Part shown: positions 1-10,533 of the stretch, piece by piece
Layout: each line of letters begins with the position of its first letter
Position numbering within the stretch: position 1 is the stretch's first letter
NCBI RefSeq assembly: GCF_006861795.1
Contig: NZ_VDGH01000005.1
Location: 62,001 to 126,000 of the forward strand
Direction: 5' to 3'
Origin: Psychrobacillus lasiicapitis
Lineage (GTDB): Bacteria > Bacillota > Bacilli > Bacillales_A > Planococcaceae
Length of the DNA: 64,000 nucleotides
Made by a program: the position numbers and the translations under genes
Notes under the pieces: model-generated
What the model was told of the DNA's origin: nothing
What the model saw: only the letters and a program-made list of their open reading frames with translations
Databases searched by the model: none

Positions 1-96
1 CGAACGTCCTGCTAACGCGAATTCTGGTAATCCACCTTCTGGATATTGCGCTGGTCTTACAGCACTTATAAGTAGCTCGACGTTATTAATTTTCAT
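1..96 (-). CDS. engB: Ribosome biogenesis GTPase EngB/YsxC, N-terminal fragment
   Basis: Only the first 32 codons lie in the window; the gene runs off the left edge. The visible N-terminus carries the stretch [16 protein letters not shown], which leads into the G1 loop of the EngB (YsxC) GTPase family, an essential factor for 50S subunit maturation. The ATG at 94-96 overlaps the TGA of lonA (ATGA), and a GGAGGAGA ribosome site lies inside the end of lonA, so the two are translationally coupled. The same lonA-ysxC order is found in B. subtilis. Confidence 0.9.
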   Translation of the reverse strand, partial: MKINNVELLISAVRPAQYPEGGLPEFALAGRS

Positions 97-2417
97 TTTT
101 TTGTCTCCTCCAATGCTAATTGAAGCACCTCTTGAGCATCGGAAACAAAATGAAATGTTAATACTTCACGAACACTTTCTGGAATATCTTCAATATCACG
201 CTCATTGTCTTTAGGGCAAATAATCGTTGTTAGCCCTGCGCGATGTGCACTTAATGTTTTTTCTTTTAATCCACCAATTGGTAATACTCTACCTCTTAGT
301 GTTACTTCCCCTGTCATACCAATTTCACGTTTGATAGGACGTTTCGACAGCGCGGATACAAGTGCGGTAACAATTGTAATTCCCGCTGACGGTCCATCTT
401 TTGGAACCGCTCCTTCTGGTACGTGAATATGAATATCTTTGTTTTCGTAGAATGATGCATCAATCCCAAATTCATCTGCTTTCGAACGAACATAGGATAA
501 CGCTGTTTGCGCGGATTCTTTCATGACATCCCCGAGTTTACCAGTTAGTTGAAGTTTCCCGCTACCAGCAGATAGAGATACTTCAATTTGCAATGTATCG
601 CCACCAACCGTTGTATATGCTAGACCTGTAGCCACACCGATTTGGTTTTCTGTTTCTGCTAGCCCGTATCTGAATTTTCGTTTACCGATTGTATCTTCTA
701 AATTCTTTGATGTAATAGTTATCCGTTTTTTGTCAGCAGAAACGATTTGGAGTGCCGCTTTTCGGCAAACATTTGCTAGTACTCGATTTAAACCCCTTAC
801 CCCTGCTTCTCGCGTAAAATGGCGGATGATATCTATAATTGCCTCATCCTTCAATTGAAGCTGAGATTTGGTTAAGCCATGCTCTTTTATTTGCTTTGGC
901 AATAAATGATTTTTGGCAATTGAAAGCTTTTCCAATTCCGTATAACCTGCAAGGGAAATAATCTCCATTCGATCTCGCAATGGCCCTGGTATTGTACTTA
1001 AGTCATTCGCAGTAGCGATAAATAATACATTAGATAAATCATACGTTTCTTCAATATAATGGTCACTGAATGTATTATTTTGCTCCGGATCTAATACTTC
1101 TAGCATAGCAGCAGAAGGATCTCCTCTAAAGTCGTTCGACATTTTATCGATTTCGTCTAACAAAAATAGTGGATTTATAGTGCCTGCTTTTTTCATTCCT
1201 TGAATGATGCGTCCAGGCATGGAACCTACATAAGTTCGACGATGCCCACGAATTTCTGATTCGTCGCGAACCCCACCCAACGAAATACGAACAAAATTAC
1301 GGCCTAATGATTCAGCAATAGACTTTGCAAGTGAAGTTTTCCCTACACCAGGAGGTCCTGCTAAACAAAGGATTGGTCCCCGCAATGATTTCGTTAATTG
1401 ACGAACGGCCAAATATTCTAAAATTCTTTCCTTCACCGACTCTAATCCTTCATGGTCTCGATTTAATATTTGTTCGGAACGTTTAATATCTAATTGATCC
1501 TCTGTTGCTTTTGACCAAGGAATAGAAACAATCCAATCGATATAATTTCGAATAACTCCACTTTCAGGCGCTTGAGATGGTAATTTTTCATAACGATTTA
1601 ACTCTTTTAATACATTTTTTTTAGTCGATTCAGGTAAACCGGCTTCATCAATCCGCTTTTTCAACTCTGCTACTTCACCAGTTTTACCTTCTTTTTCTCC
1701 AAGTTCGGTTTGGATCGCTTTCATTTGCTCACGTAGATAAAATTCTTTTTGTGTTCGTTCCATCGCATGTTTGACACGCGTATTAATCTTTTGTTCAAGA
1801 TTGAGTATTTCCTGTTCATTGAATAATCGTGCGATCAATACCTCTAATCGCTCTTTTACATCCATTATTTCTAAAAGTTCTTGTTTTCCTGAAATTTTCA
1901 ATGGTAAATGGGAAGCAACCATATCTGCCAATCGTCCTGGTTCTTCAATATCTACAACCGAATTATATGTTTCTTCTGATACGCTCTTGGATACCTTTGA
2001 ATAATTTTCAAAATTATGTAGTAACGTACGCATAAGTGCTTCGTCTTCCTGATCTGCTTTTTCTGGTTCAATGTAAGCAGAAACACTTACTTCATCAAAT
2101 GTATCTGTTTTTTTATAATCATCCCAAATCGCACGTTGCAATCCTTCTACTAAAACACGCATCGTTCCATTTGGTAGCTTCACCATTTGTTTTACAATTG
2201 CAATAACCCCAACATCATATAAATCTTCCATTGTCGGTTGTTCGATCGTCATATCTCTTTGTGCAGATAAAAACAACTTTTCTTCACGTAACATCGCTTC
2301 GTTTAAAGCTGCGATTGAACGTTCACGTCCTACATCGACATGAAGAATCATTGTTGGAAATACTAATAACCCTCTAAGAGGTAAAACTGGATAGTATGTC
2401 GTATTTTTGTTTGCCAT
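93..2417 (-). CDS. lonA: ATP-dependent protease La (LonA)
   Basis: Cytosolic AAA+ serine protease that degrades misfolded and regulatory proteins. It is 774 aa, the full family length. It has an N-terminal LON substrate-binding domain (about 8-205), a coiled-coil stretch, an AAA+ module with Walker [10 protein letters not shown], and a C-terminal peptidase domain. The catalytic serine sits in PKDGPSAG at residue 677 and the catalytic lysine in GGLKEK at residue 720, the same positions as I recall for the B. subtilis enzyme. A GGAGGTGAC ribosome site precedes the ATG. It lies downstream of clpX with no lonB between them. Confidence 0.97.
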   Translation of the reverse strand: MANKNTTYYPVLPLRGLLVFPTMILHVDVGRERSIAALNEAMLREEKLFLSAQRDMTIEQPTMEDLYDVGVIAIVKQMVKLPNGTMRVLVEGLQRAIWDDYKKTDTFDEVSVSAYIEPEKADQEDEALMRTLLHNFENYSKVSKSVSEETYNSVVDIEEPGRLADMVASHLPLKISGKQELLEIMDVKERLEVLIARLFNEQEILNLEQKINTRVKHAMERTQKEFYLREQMKAIQTELGEKEGKTGEVAELKKRIDEAGLPESTKKNVLKELNRYEKLPSQAPESGVIRNYIDWIVSIPWSKATEDQLDIKRSEQILNRDHEGLESVKERILEYLAVRQLTKSLRGPILCLAGPPGVGKTSLAKSIAESLGRNFVRISLGGVRDESEIRGHRRTYVGSMPGRIIQGMKKAGTINPLFLLDEIDKMSNDFRGDPSAAMLEVLDPEQNNTFSDHYIEETYDLSNVLFIATANDLSTIPGPLRDRMEIISLAGYTELEKLSIAKNHLLPKQIKEHGLTKSQLQLKDEAIIDIIRHFTREAGVRGLNRVLANVCRKAALQIVSADKKRITITSKNLEDTIGKRKFRYGLAETENQIGVATGLAYTTVGGDTLQIEVSLSAGSGKLQLTGKLGDVMKESAQTALSYVRSKADEFGIDASFYENKDIHIHVPEGAVPKDGPSAGITIVTALVSALSKRPIKREIGMTGEVTLRGRVLPIGGLKEKTLSAHRAGLTTIICPKDNERDIEDIPESVREVLTFHFVSDAQEVLQLALEETKK

Positions 2418-2529
2418 TTCGGGAAGTCACCTCCAACTTATTCTGTCCGAATCGTATGATAAAAATACGGTTCAATGTTTCTATTCCGCTCTTCCCTAAT
2501 TTCACCAAAAGGAAACGTAAGAAGAAAAA

Positions 2530-2582
2530 GCCGACATCCTTGCTTGCGCTAAGCACGCGCAGGTTGGAAGCCAGCTTATATT
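2530..2582 (-). terminator. Possible hairpin between clpX and lonA
   Basis: Read on the minus strand, an interrupted stem (TGCGC...GCGCA core, with outer AGC/GCT pairs) is followed by a T-rich run. It could attenuate transcription from clpX into lonA, but the stem is broken and the call is weak. The 177-bp gap otherwise holds only the lonA ribosome site and upstream sequence. Confidence 0.35.
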
Positions 2583-2594
2583 CTCAACATCAAA

Positions 2595-3863
2595 TTATGC
2601 AGATGTTTTTTCGTTATCTTTTTCTACTTCAGTGCCGTCTTCTAACAACAGTCTTGGACGAGCTTTTTCTGTAATAGCTTCTTTCGTGATGACACATTCT
2701 ACAATATCTTCACGAGACGGTAACTCGTACATCACGTCTAACATGATATTTTCAATAATAGAACGAAGACCACGAGCTCCTGTTTTACGCTCAATCGCTT
2801 CTTTCGCAATTTCAATTAATGCATCATCTTCAAATGTTAGTTTTACATTATCTAACTCGATCATTTTTTGATATTGCTTAACAAGCGCATTTTTAGGCTC
2901 CGTTAAAATTTGTACAAGCGCTTGATTGTCTAACTGTTCTAAGCTTGCAAGTACTGGTAAACGACCGATAAACTCTGGAATTAGCCCAAATTTTAATAAA
3001 TCCTCTGGGATTAACTGGCTAAGAACAGAACCCGCCTCTATTTCCACTTTGTTCGGATCTGCGCCGAAACCAATTACTTTTTCACCTAGACGGCGTTTAA
3101 TAATTTGTTCGATTCCATCAAATGCACCACCAACGATAAATAAAATATTCGTTGTGTCGATTTGTATAAACTCTTGATGTGGATGCTTACGACCGCCTTG
3201 CGGTGGAACACTGGCAACAGTACCTTCTAATATTTTGAGAAGTGCTTGTTGAACACCTTCACCTGAAACATCTCTCGTAATAGAAGGATTTTCAGATTTA
3301 CGCGCTACTTTATCTATTTCATCGATATATATAATCCCTTTTTCTGCTTTTTCTATATCATAGTCCGCAGACTGGATAAGTTTTAAAAGGATGTTTTCAA
3401 CGTCTTCCCCAACATAGCCCGCTTCTGTTAAAGAAGTCGCATCTGCAATTGCAAATGGTACGTTTAAGATACGCGCTAATGTTTGTGCTAGTAATGTTTT
3501 ACCACTACCTGTAGGTCCAATCAGTACAATATTCGATTTAGATAATTCCACTTCATCGATTACGCTATTTGAATTGATGCGTTTGTAATGGTTATATACA
3601 GCAACTGCTAGTGATTTTTTTGCTCTTTCCTGCCCAATTACATACTCATCTAATATACTTAAAATTTCTTTTGGTTTTGGAACTTCTTTAAACTCTACTT
3701 CTTCTTCGATCCCAAGCTCTTCTTCTACAATTTCAGAACATAAGTCGATACATTCATCACAAATATAGACTCCTGGTCCTGCAACTAGCTTGCGAACTTG
3801 TTCTTGTGGTTTTCCACAAAAAGAACATTTTAAGTTCCCTTTTTCATCATTGAATTTGAACAA
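2595..3863 (-). CDS. clpX: ATP-dependent Clp protease ATP-binding subunit ClpX
   Basis: AAA+ unfoldase that feeds tagged substrates to ClpP. It has an N-terminal C4 zinc-binding domain (CSFCGK and CDECIDLC), Walker A GPTGSGKT, Walker B followed by IDEIDK, and the C-terminal small AAA domain. I place the start at a TTG (residues MFKFNDEKG), which matches the family N-terminus and follows an AGGGGTG ribosome site. A GTG three codons upstream would add MNI but sits on top of that site. This gives 422 aa, close to the usual 420. It lies in the conserved tig-clpX-lonA order. Confidence 0.96.
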   Translation of the reverse strand: MFKFNDEKGNLKCSFCGKPQEQVRKLVAGPGVYICDECIDLCSEIVEEELGIEEEVEFKEVPKPKEILSILDEYVIGQERAKKSLAVAVYNHYKRINSNSVIDEVELSKSNIVLIGPTGSGKTLLAQTLARILNVPFAIADATSLTEAGYVGEDVENILLKLIQSADYDIEKAEKGIIYIDEIDKVARKSENPSITRDVSGEGVQQALLKILEGTVASVPPQGGRKHPHQEFIQIDTTNILFIVGGAFDGIEQIIKRRLGEKVIGFGADPNKVEIEAGSVLSQLIPEDLLKFGLIPEFIGRLPVLASLEQLDNQALVQILTEPKNALVKQYQKMIELDNVKLTFEDDALIEIAKEAIERKTGARGLRSIIENIMLDVMYELPSREDIVECVITKEAITEKARPRLLLEDGTEVEKDNEKTSA

Positions 3864-3959
3864 AATATTCACCCCTATTCAAGCAATTATCTTACAAGAT
3901 TCTCATTAAGTAATCAAATAATACGTTTATGTTTTATAACCGTGTAACCTATGTATGGT

Positions 3960-3998
3960 ATAAAACAAGGCACAGACATCTGCTGTACCTTGTTTTAT
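3960..3998 (-). terminator. Rho-independent terminator after tig
   Basis: Stem ATAAAACAAGG paired with CCTTGTTTTAT about 20 nt away, downstream of the tig stop codon on the minus strand, with T-rich flanks on both sides. It lies in the 325-bp gap between clpX and tig. Confidence 0.75.
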
Positions 3999-4051
3999 AT
4001 TATAACGCTTCCATGCCTGAATAAGAAAGTATAAACCCTTTTATCCATAAT

Positions 4052-4083
4052 CTGTCCAGTTCCAAGGACTAGCCGCTCGGGTC
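4052..4083. repeat. Dispersed-repeat-like motif between tig and clpX
   Basis: The stretch with CCAGTTCCAAGGACTAGC and CGCTCGGGTC resembles a short intergenic repeat that I recall as frequent in Bacillaceae and Planococcaceae (an AGCTCCAGC...CCCCTCG motif). A relative in opposite orientation lies at 56111-56146. The rest of 4084-4188 shows no gene that I can support. Confidence 0.4.
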
Positions 4084-4188
4084 AAATAATATTCTAACAG
4101 TGTGTAGATCATGCATTCGAAGCGCCACATTGTCGCTAACTTAGACTGCATGACTACTACACAGGAACTTGCACATTTCTAATGTAAT

Positions 4189-5481
4189 TTATGAAATTTT
4201 AGCGTTGTCTACTAAGAATTCAACTGTTTTTTGGAAACGAATGTCGTTTTCAAGTACTGAAGTACCACCAAGAGCTTTTTTAATATCTTCAGCAGACATG
4301 TTGAATTGTGCAGCCATTTTTTCAAGTTCAGCATTTACATCTTCTTCTGTAGATGCCAATCCTTCTTTTTCAGCGATTGCTTCAAGTGTTAAAGAAACTC
4401 TTACGCGGCTGTTTGCATCTTCTTGCATTTGAGCACGTAATGCTGCTTCGTCTTGACCAGAGAATTGGTAGTAAAGATCTAAGTTCATCCCTTGTTGCTC
4501 TAAACGTTGACCAAATTCTTGAAGCATACGATCTGTCTCAGACGCAATCATTGCTTCTGGAATGTCGATTGTTGCATTAGCTGCAGCCGCTTCTACTAAG
4601 TTGTCGCGAAGTGTTTGTGCTGCTAATTGTTTTTTCTCTTCAGCAGTAACTTCTTTTAGTTTTGCACGTAAAGCATCGATACCTTCTACTTCAGCGTCTA
4701 TTTCTTTTGCAAGCTCGTCGTTTAGTTCAGGAAGTTCTTTACCTTTAACTTCTTTCACAGTTACTTTGAAAACTGCTTGTTTACCTGCTAGTTCAGCAGC
4801 ATGGTATTCTTCTGGGAAAGTTACTTCAACGTCTTTTGACTCTCCAGTTTTTACACCTACTAATTGTTCTTCAAATCCTGGAATGAAAGAGTTAGAACCA
4901 ATTTCTAGTGGGTAGTCTGTTCCTGCTCCACCTTCAAATGCAACGTCATCAACGAAACCTTCAAAGTCGATTACAGCTGTATCGCCTTCTACGATTGCAT
5001 CTTCTTTTACAACTAACTCAGCTAAACGAGTTTGTTGGCTTTTTAGTTGTTCTTCAATTTCTTCGTCTGTAACAGTTTCGTCTAATTTAGTTACTTCTAA
5101 ACCTTTGTAATCACCTAAAGTTACTTCTGGTTTGACAACAACTTTTGCAGTAAATACTAAAGGTTGTCCTTTTTCCATCGTTACGATATCGATTTCAGGT
5201 TGATCTACTGGGTCAATTCCAGCATCTTCAATAGCATGTCCATAAGCATGTGGAAGAATAACGTCTAATGCATCTTGGAATAAAGATTCCACACCATACA
5301 TTTTTTCGAACATTTGACGTGGCATTTTCCCTTTACGGAAACCAGGTACATTTATTTGTTTTACAACTTTTTTAAACGCTTGGTCTAAACCTTTTGAAAC
5401 TTCTTCTGCAGCTACTTCTACAGTTAATAAACCATTATTGCCTTCTTGTTTTTCCCATTTTACTGACAAATCCATTGACAT
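4189..5481 (-). CDS. tig: Trigger factor, ribosome-associated chaperone and prolyl isomerase
   Basis: Binds nascent chains at the ribosome exit tunnel. It has an N-terminal ribosome-binding domain with the signature near [11 protein letters not shown], a central FKBP-type PPIase domain (about 150-250), and a helical C-terminal chaperone domain. I choose the ATG at 5479-5481 ([12 protein letters not shown]) because a GGAGGT site lies just upstream; a start five codons earlier would overlap that site. The product is 430 aa, near the usual 424-430. Gene order ysoA-tig-clpX-lonA is conserved. Confidence 0.96.
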   Translation of the reverse strand: MSMDLSVKWEKQEGNNGLLTVEVAAEEVSKGLDQAFKKVVKQINVPGFRKGKMPRQMFEKMYGVESLFQDALDVILPHAYGHAIEDAGIDPVDQPEIDIVTMEKGQPLVFTAKVVVKPEVTLGDYKGLEVTKLDETVTDEEIEEQLKSQQTRLAELVVKEDAIVEGDTAVIDFEGFVDDVAFEGGAGTDYPLEIGSNSFIPGFEEQLVGVKTGESKDVEVTFPEEYHAAELAGKQAVFKVTVKEVKGKELPELNDELAKEIDAEVEGIDALRAKLKEVTAEEKKQLAAQTLRDNLVEAAAANATIDIPEAMIASETDRMLQEFGQRLEQQGMNLDLYYQFSGQDEAALRAQMQEDANSRVRVSLTLEAIAEKEGLASTEEDVNAELEKMAAQFNMSAEDIKKALGGTSVLENDIRFQKTVEFLVDNAKIS

Positions 5482-5605
5482 ATATTCTACCTCCAAAAAT
5501 TAATTTACAATAATTTAGCAGCCTGTATTTTTACATACAGGGCGATTATACACTAATTATATTGACAACTTGTATATTATAGCATAGTTGAATAGACTTT
5601 CAACA

Positions 5606-6610
5606 TTATTCATCCACTATTACATCTGTTGATTCTTCCAATAATTTTATGAATTCATTCAACTCATTTGGCGGAACACTTTGGTTTCCGAATAAAGTTT
5701 CAACAAAATTTACATATTCTTGCGCAACATCTTCATCGCTATATGCTTCCCAGTCCAATGGAAATAATGCATATGCATGGCTATGTACTAGTCCTGTCGT
5801 TAACTGCAATTTAGTAGGGTCTTTCTCTAAAATACTATTAATATGTTGAGTAACAGACTCTACTCGTTCCATCGCATTTGGAGTAGGCGGGGAAACTGGA
5901 TTGACTATTTGTTTTAAACCAAACTTTTCAATAAGTATATTAGTTGTCACGCCATTAGATCCTAGTAGTAAAAGAGCAAGGGTTTGAATAGTAGGAGATA
6001 CTTTTTTACTTTGGATAATTTCAATAATATTAGTGATCACTTCTTTTATATCTTGGTGGAAAGCTTCTTGTATCAACGCTTCTTGCTTCGAAAAGTTTAA
6101 CTTTTCAAACTCCTCAATCGCAAATTTCTCTTTGTCAGCACTTGGGTTTGGCTCAGTGCCACTCCCAAGAAAGCTATCTTGCTCTTTAGCAAGTCGCCCA
6201 CTCAATTCTTTTAACTGTAAAAAGTTTTTCTTTCTTTCATTCGAAAATCTTTTATCTACAAGTAATTTATTTAACACGCTGTCCACTTCATGATAAGCTT
6301 TTAGGTCGAGTAAGATAGTTAAGTAGAGTTCCACTATTTGTTCGAACAAAGGTGACTTTTTATTTAGTAGATCCTCACAAATAAGTTTTGCTTCTGGTTG
6401 ACGATTAGTTTCTAATAGAGAAAGTATGTATACAATTAATATCGTGTCGTCTAGTTCAATATGTTCCTTTGCTTGATCAAAGCATTTAGCCGCTTCTAGA
6501 TGATTATTTGCTTCTGCAAAAGCTAATCCGTCGTGTATTAGCTTTTCAACCATTCCCGGAAAGAAAATAATATTTTCTTTCGTTTTAGGAACATGTTGTT
6601 TCTTTTTCAT
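5606..6610 (-). CDS. ysoA: Tetratricopeptide-repeat protein, YsoA-like
   Basis: A soluble 334-aa helical protein without signal peptide or membrane segments. The first half (about 20-150) has helix-turn-helix TPR-like repeats, for example LIHDGLAFAEANNHLEAAKC. The middle is charged and the C-terminus acidic. Position directly upstream of tig matches B. subtilis ysoA. Its molecular role is not established; TPR folds usually mediate protein contacts. The name rests on synteny and fold, not on detailed similarity. Confidence 0.75.
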   Translation of the reverse strand: MKKKQHVPKTKENIIFFPGMVEKLIHDGLAFAEANNHLEAAKCFDQAKEHIELDDTILIVYILSLLETNRQPEAKLICEDLLNKKSPLFEQIVELYLTILLDLKAYHEVDSVLNKLLVDKRFSNERKKNFLQLKELSGRLAKEQDSFLGSGTEPNPSADKEKFAIEEFEKLNFSKQEALIQEAFHQDIKEVITNIIEIIQSKKVSPTIQTLALLLLGSNGVTTNILIEKFGLKQIVNPVSPPTPNAMERVESVTQHINSILEKDPTKLQLTTGLVHSHAYALFPLDWEAYSDEDVAQEYVNFVETLFGNQSVPPNELNEFIKLLEESTDVIVDE

Positions 6611-6683
6611 TTTACTCGCCTACCTTTGTCTTAATATATACTTATTATACTATATCAGTTTATGGCTTTTTACTATATCCCGC

Positions 6684-7868
6684 TTACTTTTTTCTGAAAA
6701 TTTCCACAGCAAGTCTCTTACAGTTATTTCTGTCGAAGTAGTCTATGTAATTGGAAGCTATAGTGTAAAAGGGATTTTCTGTATGATCATGCTCTGTTAT
6801 ATGAGTCATGAATTCTATCACTTCATCTATTGTATTGGCTTTATACCCATACAAGTCTTTATCCAAATCTAGATAAGAACCTCTCATTTTTAAAAACTCC
6901 TCTTGGTCAAAGGTAAAAAAGATGATGGGCTTGTTCATATATAAAAAATCCCATGAAATACTAGAATAATCAGTAAGTAACATATCTGCTTCTATAATCT
7001 CATTCCCGATAGATATTTCATCAAAGCTATAAAACTCCACTTCTCCTCCGCTAATATCAATATCTCTAAAAAGGTGTTCAAATTTCTTCATAAAAGGGTG
7101 CAACATTACTTTAAGGTGAAGCTGTCCAGAAGAGATAAGTGCTTCCATTCGTTTATCTTGAAAGATTTTCAATGTGGATTGAAAATAATCACTCACTAAA
7201 AATTCCTGCTCTGATAAATCGAATAACGTTTCTCTCCAGGTGAACATTACCAGAATATGCTTTACCTTTTTTGAAGGCCTGTTTGGACCAAACCGGTCGA
7301 ACCTTGCCATCCCTGTCACGATAAGCTTCTCTTCTGGAATTCCCCATTCATGAAGCTTTATATTTTTTTCATATTCGGATGCACAGTTGAAATAGTTACA
7401 TCGAGCTAGTAACGGGACGTCTTCTTTTTGAATAAGAATCTTTTTAAAGCATTCAATTCCATGACTAATATGGATCATGATCGTTTTCTTGTTCAAGAAT
7501 ATATACTTGTCGATGGAAGGTGCAATGTCATAAGCAATCGAATGACCGTGAATCGAATAATTTGCTTTAAAAAATAGCAAATAATTTCGAAAGCTTCCTA
7601 AAGCCACAGCATTTGGGATACGTTGCTCTTTCACATAAGATGTTTTCGGATCATACATCCAATAGATATCCATCTCTTCACCATGATGTTCTATTAAATA
7701 ACGATGAAACACAGATGCGTTATCTTCGTACTTCTCCCCTAAGTTCCCTCCGACTAAAACAATACTTTTTTTCTGCTTGCTGAGAGAAAACTTAGATAAG
7801 AAAAATGCTGCCGTTACTTTTGCAAATGTTATTAACGGATCAAACGTCCCCTTAGTCTTCAATTCCAT
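6684..7868 (-). CDS. CDP-glycerol glycerophosphotransferase family protein
   Basis: Predicted membrane-associated enzyme transferring glycerol phosphate from CDP-glycerol onto a wall teichoic acid or related polymer (TagB/TagF family). Visible family motifs are HGIECFKK, the VTGMARFDRF segment, and near the C-terminus LLTDYSSISWDFLYM followed by KPIIFFTFD. I choose ATG at 7866-7868 (MELKTKG) because an AAAGGGGG site precedes it; the longer reading frame adds 16 unsupported residues. At 394 aa it is a single-domain member. It is divergent to the glycosyltransferase pair at 8018 and separated from other wall genes, so the exact polymer is unknown. Confidence 0.85.
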   Translation of the reverse strand: MELKTKGTFDPLITFAKVTAAFFLSKFSLSKQKKSIVLVGGNLGEKYEDNASVFHRYLIEHHGEEMDIYWMYDPKTSYVKEQRIPNAVALGSFRNYLLFFKANYSIHGHSIAYDIAPSIDKYIFLNKKTIMIHISHGIECFKKILIQKEDVPLLARCNYFNCASEYEKNIKLHEWGIPEEKLIVTGMARFDRFGPNRPSKKVKHILVMFTWRETLFDLSEQEFLVSDYFQSTLKIFQDKRMEALISSGQLHLKVMLHPFMKKFEHLFRDIDISGGEVEFYSFDEISIGNEIIEADMLLTDYSSISWDFLYMNKPIIFFTFDQEEFLKMRGSYLDLDKDLYGYKANTIDEVIEFMTHITEHDHTENPFYTIASNYIDYFDRNNCKRLAVEIFRKK

Positions 7869-8017
7869 TGGTTTACCCCCTTTTACAACATTATTTTTCC
7901 TAATTCTACAAAACAAAATAAAAATACGTTTAAGTTTTCAGAATTCGGGAATAGTAATCTAATAACTTAATAACCTAATTTGCTAGTTTCAAAACATAGG
8001 AAAGGGGAAACAGTATA

Positions 8018-9241
8018 ATGAATAAAAATATTTTATTTATCTCCGATCACGGAGATCCATTGGCGCCCTTAGGCAGCGAACAAGCTGGCGGGCAAAATAA
8101 TTATGTGAAACAACTCGCTTTAGCTCTCCAAAATGAAGGAAACACTGTGGATGTGGTTACACATTGGAGTAATCCACTAGACCCTCCTATAGAGAACTTT
8201 GGCCATTCTTGTCGAGTTATCCGAATAGGAGCGGGAAATAGAAGCTTCGTTCCTAAAAATGAACTATATAATTTATTACCAGCATTTTATGAAGAGATGA
8301 CGACAATCTTACCAATTTCAGCATATGATCTAATTCACACACACTATTGGCTATCAGGATTGTTAGGCTCTTTTTTAAAGGCTGTATATCATATACCCTG
8401 GATTCATACAAATCATTCATTAGGAATTGCAAAAGAATCAGCAACGGGAATTGAGGAACCTTTAAGACTTTATACAGAAAAAATGATATTAAGTTCTGCT
8501 GATTATATTGTTGCAACAACTAAAAGCGAAAAAAGTTTGATAAATAAATTTGTTGAAAATCCTTCTCCAATAAAGATAATTCCTATCGGGGTTGATCGTG
8601 CTTTTCGTCCATTTCATTTAAAAAAAGAGGAAGTCATGCATCCTTACTTTGCATTTGCAGGAAGATTGCAAACTACAAAAGGAATTTACACATTAATAGA
8701 TGCTTTCCGTCTGCTCATAGAAAAATACGATATTCACCCAACTACAAAGCTTGTTATTGCAGGCGGTGAATCAAATTGTGTTGACTTTCGCAACAAATTA
8801 CCTAGGGATAAAAAGTTAAAATCTGCCATTCGAGGTCTAGAGGGTAGAATAGATTTTTTAGGAGCAAAATCTCAAAAACAGCTTGCCTCTATATTTAATA
8901 GCGCTACTGCTGTGGTAGTGCCTTCCTTTTATGAATCATTTGGTATGGTTGCTGCCGAGGCACAAGCCTGTGGCTGTCCTGTTATCGCCTCCAAAGTAGG
9001 TGGATTAACAGATATAGTAAAAAATCGAGTTACAGGATTGCATATTGAAAAAGGAAATGAAAATAATTTAGCGCATGCTATGAAAACAGTAATATCCAAT
9101 AAAAATTATTCAAAAAAACTCGGCAAAAGTGCCGCTGTTTATGCAAATCGAGAATTCAATTGGTCCATTTTAGCCAAACGGATGGATAGTTTATATGAGG
9201 TGGTAATTGGTGAAAGAAAACACTTTCGTTTTGGCAACTGA
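8018..9241 (+). CDS. GT4-family glycosyltransferase resembling sucrose-phosphate synthase
   Basis: A 407-aa GT-B retaining glycosyltransferase. The N-terminus has the donor-loop motif SEQAGGQNNYVKQLALAL, typical of sucrose-phosphate and sucrose synthases and of MshA-like enzymes. The acceptor-side HTNHSLG segment follows. The C-terminal half carries FAGRLQTTKG and the E-x7-E region PSFYESFGMVAAEAQACG. It overlaps the downstream HAD phosphatase gene by about 32 bp, so the two are translationally coupled. That pairing argues for sugar-phosphate synthesis followed by dephosphorylation, such as sucrose-6-phosphate to sucrose, but the substrate is inferred. An AGGAAAGGGG site precedes the ATG. Confidence 0.85.
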   Translation: MNKNILFISDHGDPLAPLGSEQAGGQNNYVKQLALALQNEGNTVDVVTHWSNPLDPPIENFGHSCRVIRIGAGNRSFVPKNELYNLLPAFYEEMTTILPISAYDLIHTHYWLSGLLGSFLKAVYHIPWIHTNHSLGIAKESATGIEEPLRLYTEKMILSSADYIVATTKSEKSLINKFVENPSPIKIIPIGVDRAFRPFHLKKEEVMHPYFAFAGRLQTTKGIYTLIDAFRLLIEKYDIHPTTKLVIAGGESNCVDFRNKLPRDKKLKSAIRGLEGRIDFLGAKSQKQLASIFNSATAVVVPSFYESFGMVAAEAQACGCPVIASKVGGLTDIVKNRVTGLHIEKGNENNLAHAMKTVISNKNYSKKLGKSAAVYANREFNWSILAKRMDSLYEVVIGERKHFRFGN

Positions 9242-9977
9242 TCTTGACGGGACACTCGTCGGTGATAACACCGCTCTACAAACATTACTAAGCTACTACA
9301 AGGATTCTAATCTTGATATAGCCATCATTTATATTACAGGCAGGCATCTAGCCTCTGCCATTTCCTTAATAACAGAGGAGAATTTACCGCAACCAGATAT
9401 GCTAATTACAGATGTAGGGACTGCTATCTATACCTCTCCTAGTTTAAACGAAGAGAAGCTATGGACAGAAAAGATGCAAAGTGATTGGCATCCTCAAAAA
9501 ATCATTCAAATTGCGGAGAATTTCCCTCTTCTCAAAAGACAGGTTCTCCCAAATGATAATCGTATTTCCTTTACTGTCCATCAAAATGAGGAAATGGTTA
9601 GCGAGTTGGAACAAGCATTACGCGAAGAGAATATTCCTCACAAGCTCATTTTCAGTTCCAATCGCGATGTGGACATACTTCCTCCGAATAGCGGTAAAGG
9701 AGAAGCATTATTATATGCCCTTCAAAATTATTTTCATAAGGAAGTTCAGGTACTTGTAGCAGGAGATTCGGGAAATGATGTAGAGATGCTCTCTCTCGGC
9801 TACCCTTCTGTCGTCGTAGGCAATGCCCAGCGAGAACTAATCGATATGACAAGCCATCCTCTTCTTTACCGAGCTTCCAAGCATTTTGCAGGAGGTATTC
9901 ACGAGGCTTGGCTACATTTTTTTAATAAGAACAGCACAAGTGCCAATGTCGCCTGTAATAAGAAAACTGTGAGGTAA
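9210..9977 (+). CDS. HAD-superfamily sugar phosphatase, sucrose-6-phosphate phosphatase-like
   Basis: About 255 aa, HAD type with a C2B-like cap. Motif I is DLDGTL with the nucleophilic aspartate near residue 12. Motif II is YITGRH, the conserved lysine lies in NSGKGEALL, and motif IV is VAGDSGNDVEML. This pattern, with the TDVGTAIY segment, fits the sucrose-phosphatase subfamily (S6PP). The start is GTG at 9210, or TTG at 9207; a GAGGTGG site ends at 9203, inside the end of the glycosyltransferase gene. The coupling suggests that both act on one sugar phosphate. The substrate is not proven. Confidence 0.82.
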   Translation: MKENTFVLATDLDGTLVGDNTALQTLLSYYKDSNLDIAIIYITGRHLASAISLITEENLPQPDMLITDVGTAIYTSPSLNEEKLWTEKMQSDWHPQKIIQIAENFPLLKRQVLPNDNRISFTVHQNEEMVSELEQALREENIPHKLIFSSNRDVDILPPNSGKGEALLYALQNYFHKEVQVLVAGDSGNDVEMLSLGYPSVVVGNAQRELIDMTSHPLLYRASKHFAGGIHEAWLHFFNKNSTSANVACNKKTVR

Positions 9978-10003
9978 GGTGTCCTATTAGGAGTTTACGA
10001 TGA

Positions 10004-10050
10004 TTTTCGCTTCAGGCGGACGCTTTCCGCCGGCATGGCTTCAATCATTA
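10004..10050. repeat. Truncated copy of a GC-rich dispersed repeat
   Basis: The segment with CGCTTCAGGCGGACGCTTTC stands out as GC-rich against its flanks and is similar to the complement of one end of the fuller repeat at 10283-10430. It looks like a broken copy of a repeat family common between genes in Bacillaceae. No gene is visible in 9978-10533 other than these repeats and a terminator. Confidence 0.5.
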
Positions 10051-10282
10051 TGGATGGGCTGCTAACTTGGTGTCTGCAGGTATCAAAATAATAAATTTAT
10101 CAAGTTTACCACTCCATAATAATCAAACCAAATTAGACAAGGCTATCACCAAATAAGTAGCTCGTTTATTAGGATAAAGCTCGGCTCGTCTTTTTCAACT
10201 AGTTATTGGTATCACATCTTCTTTTGTTCCATAATATTTCACATTTCCCTAATAGCTAGTGACATCAAGGAAGTAGTTTGCT

Positions 10283-10430
10283 TTATTGGATTGAAGCGGA
10301 AGGGCGGCGACTCCTGCGGGATGAGTGAGACAGATAAGCCATCACATCGTACGCGTAGCGTCGGTGATGGCTTTATCGCTCCCCCCGCAGAAAGCGCCTG
10401 CCCTGAAGACGAAATCCCAGCGGATACTTC
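10283..10430. repeat. GC-rich dispersed intergenic repeat with internal hairpin
   Basis: About 148 bp with CGGCGACTCCTGCGGGATGA at one end and CGCAGAAAGCGCCTGCCCTG at the other. In the centre GCCATCAC pairs with GTGATGGC around a short GC-rich loop. Apparent ORFs here on both strands are by-products of the repeat. I recall the sequence type as a common interspersed element in Bacillaceae; no transposase is present. Confidence 0.65.
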
Positions 10431-10494
10431 ATTCAACTCACTACCGCGCAGTTTCACTAAATCAAGTTCGAAGAAATTTCTTAAATACAAAAAA

Positions 10495-10524
10495 GCCAAC
10501 CAGAAATGTAATATCCGGTTGGCG
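10495..10524 (-). terminator. Terminator of the HELGH-motif gene
   Basis: On the minus strand GCCAACC pairs with GGTTGGC around a 15-nt loop and is followed by CTTTTTTGT. It lies just past the stop codon of the gene at 10534. Confidence 0.8.
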
Positions 10525-10533
10525 ATATATTTT

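Noticed and set aside
205-426. Plus-strand ORFs opposite lonA and other conserved genes
   Set aside because: They are antisense shadows of well supported genes, with Ser/Pro-rich composition typical of reverse frames.
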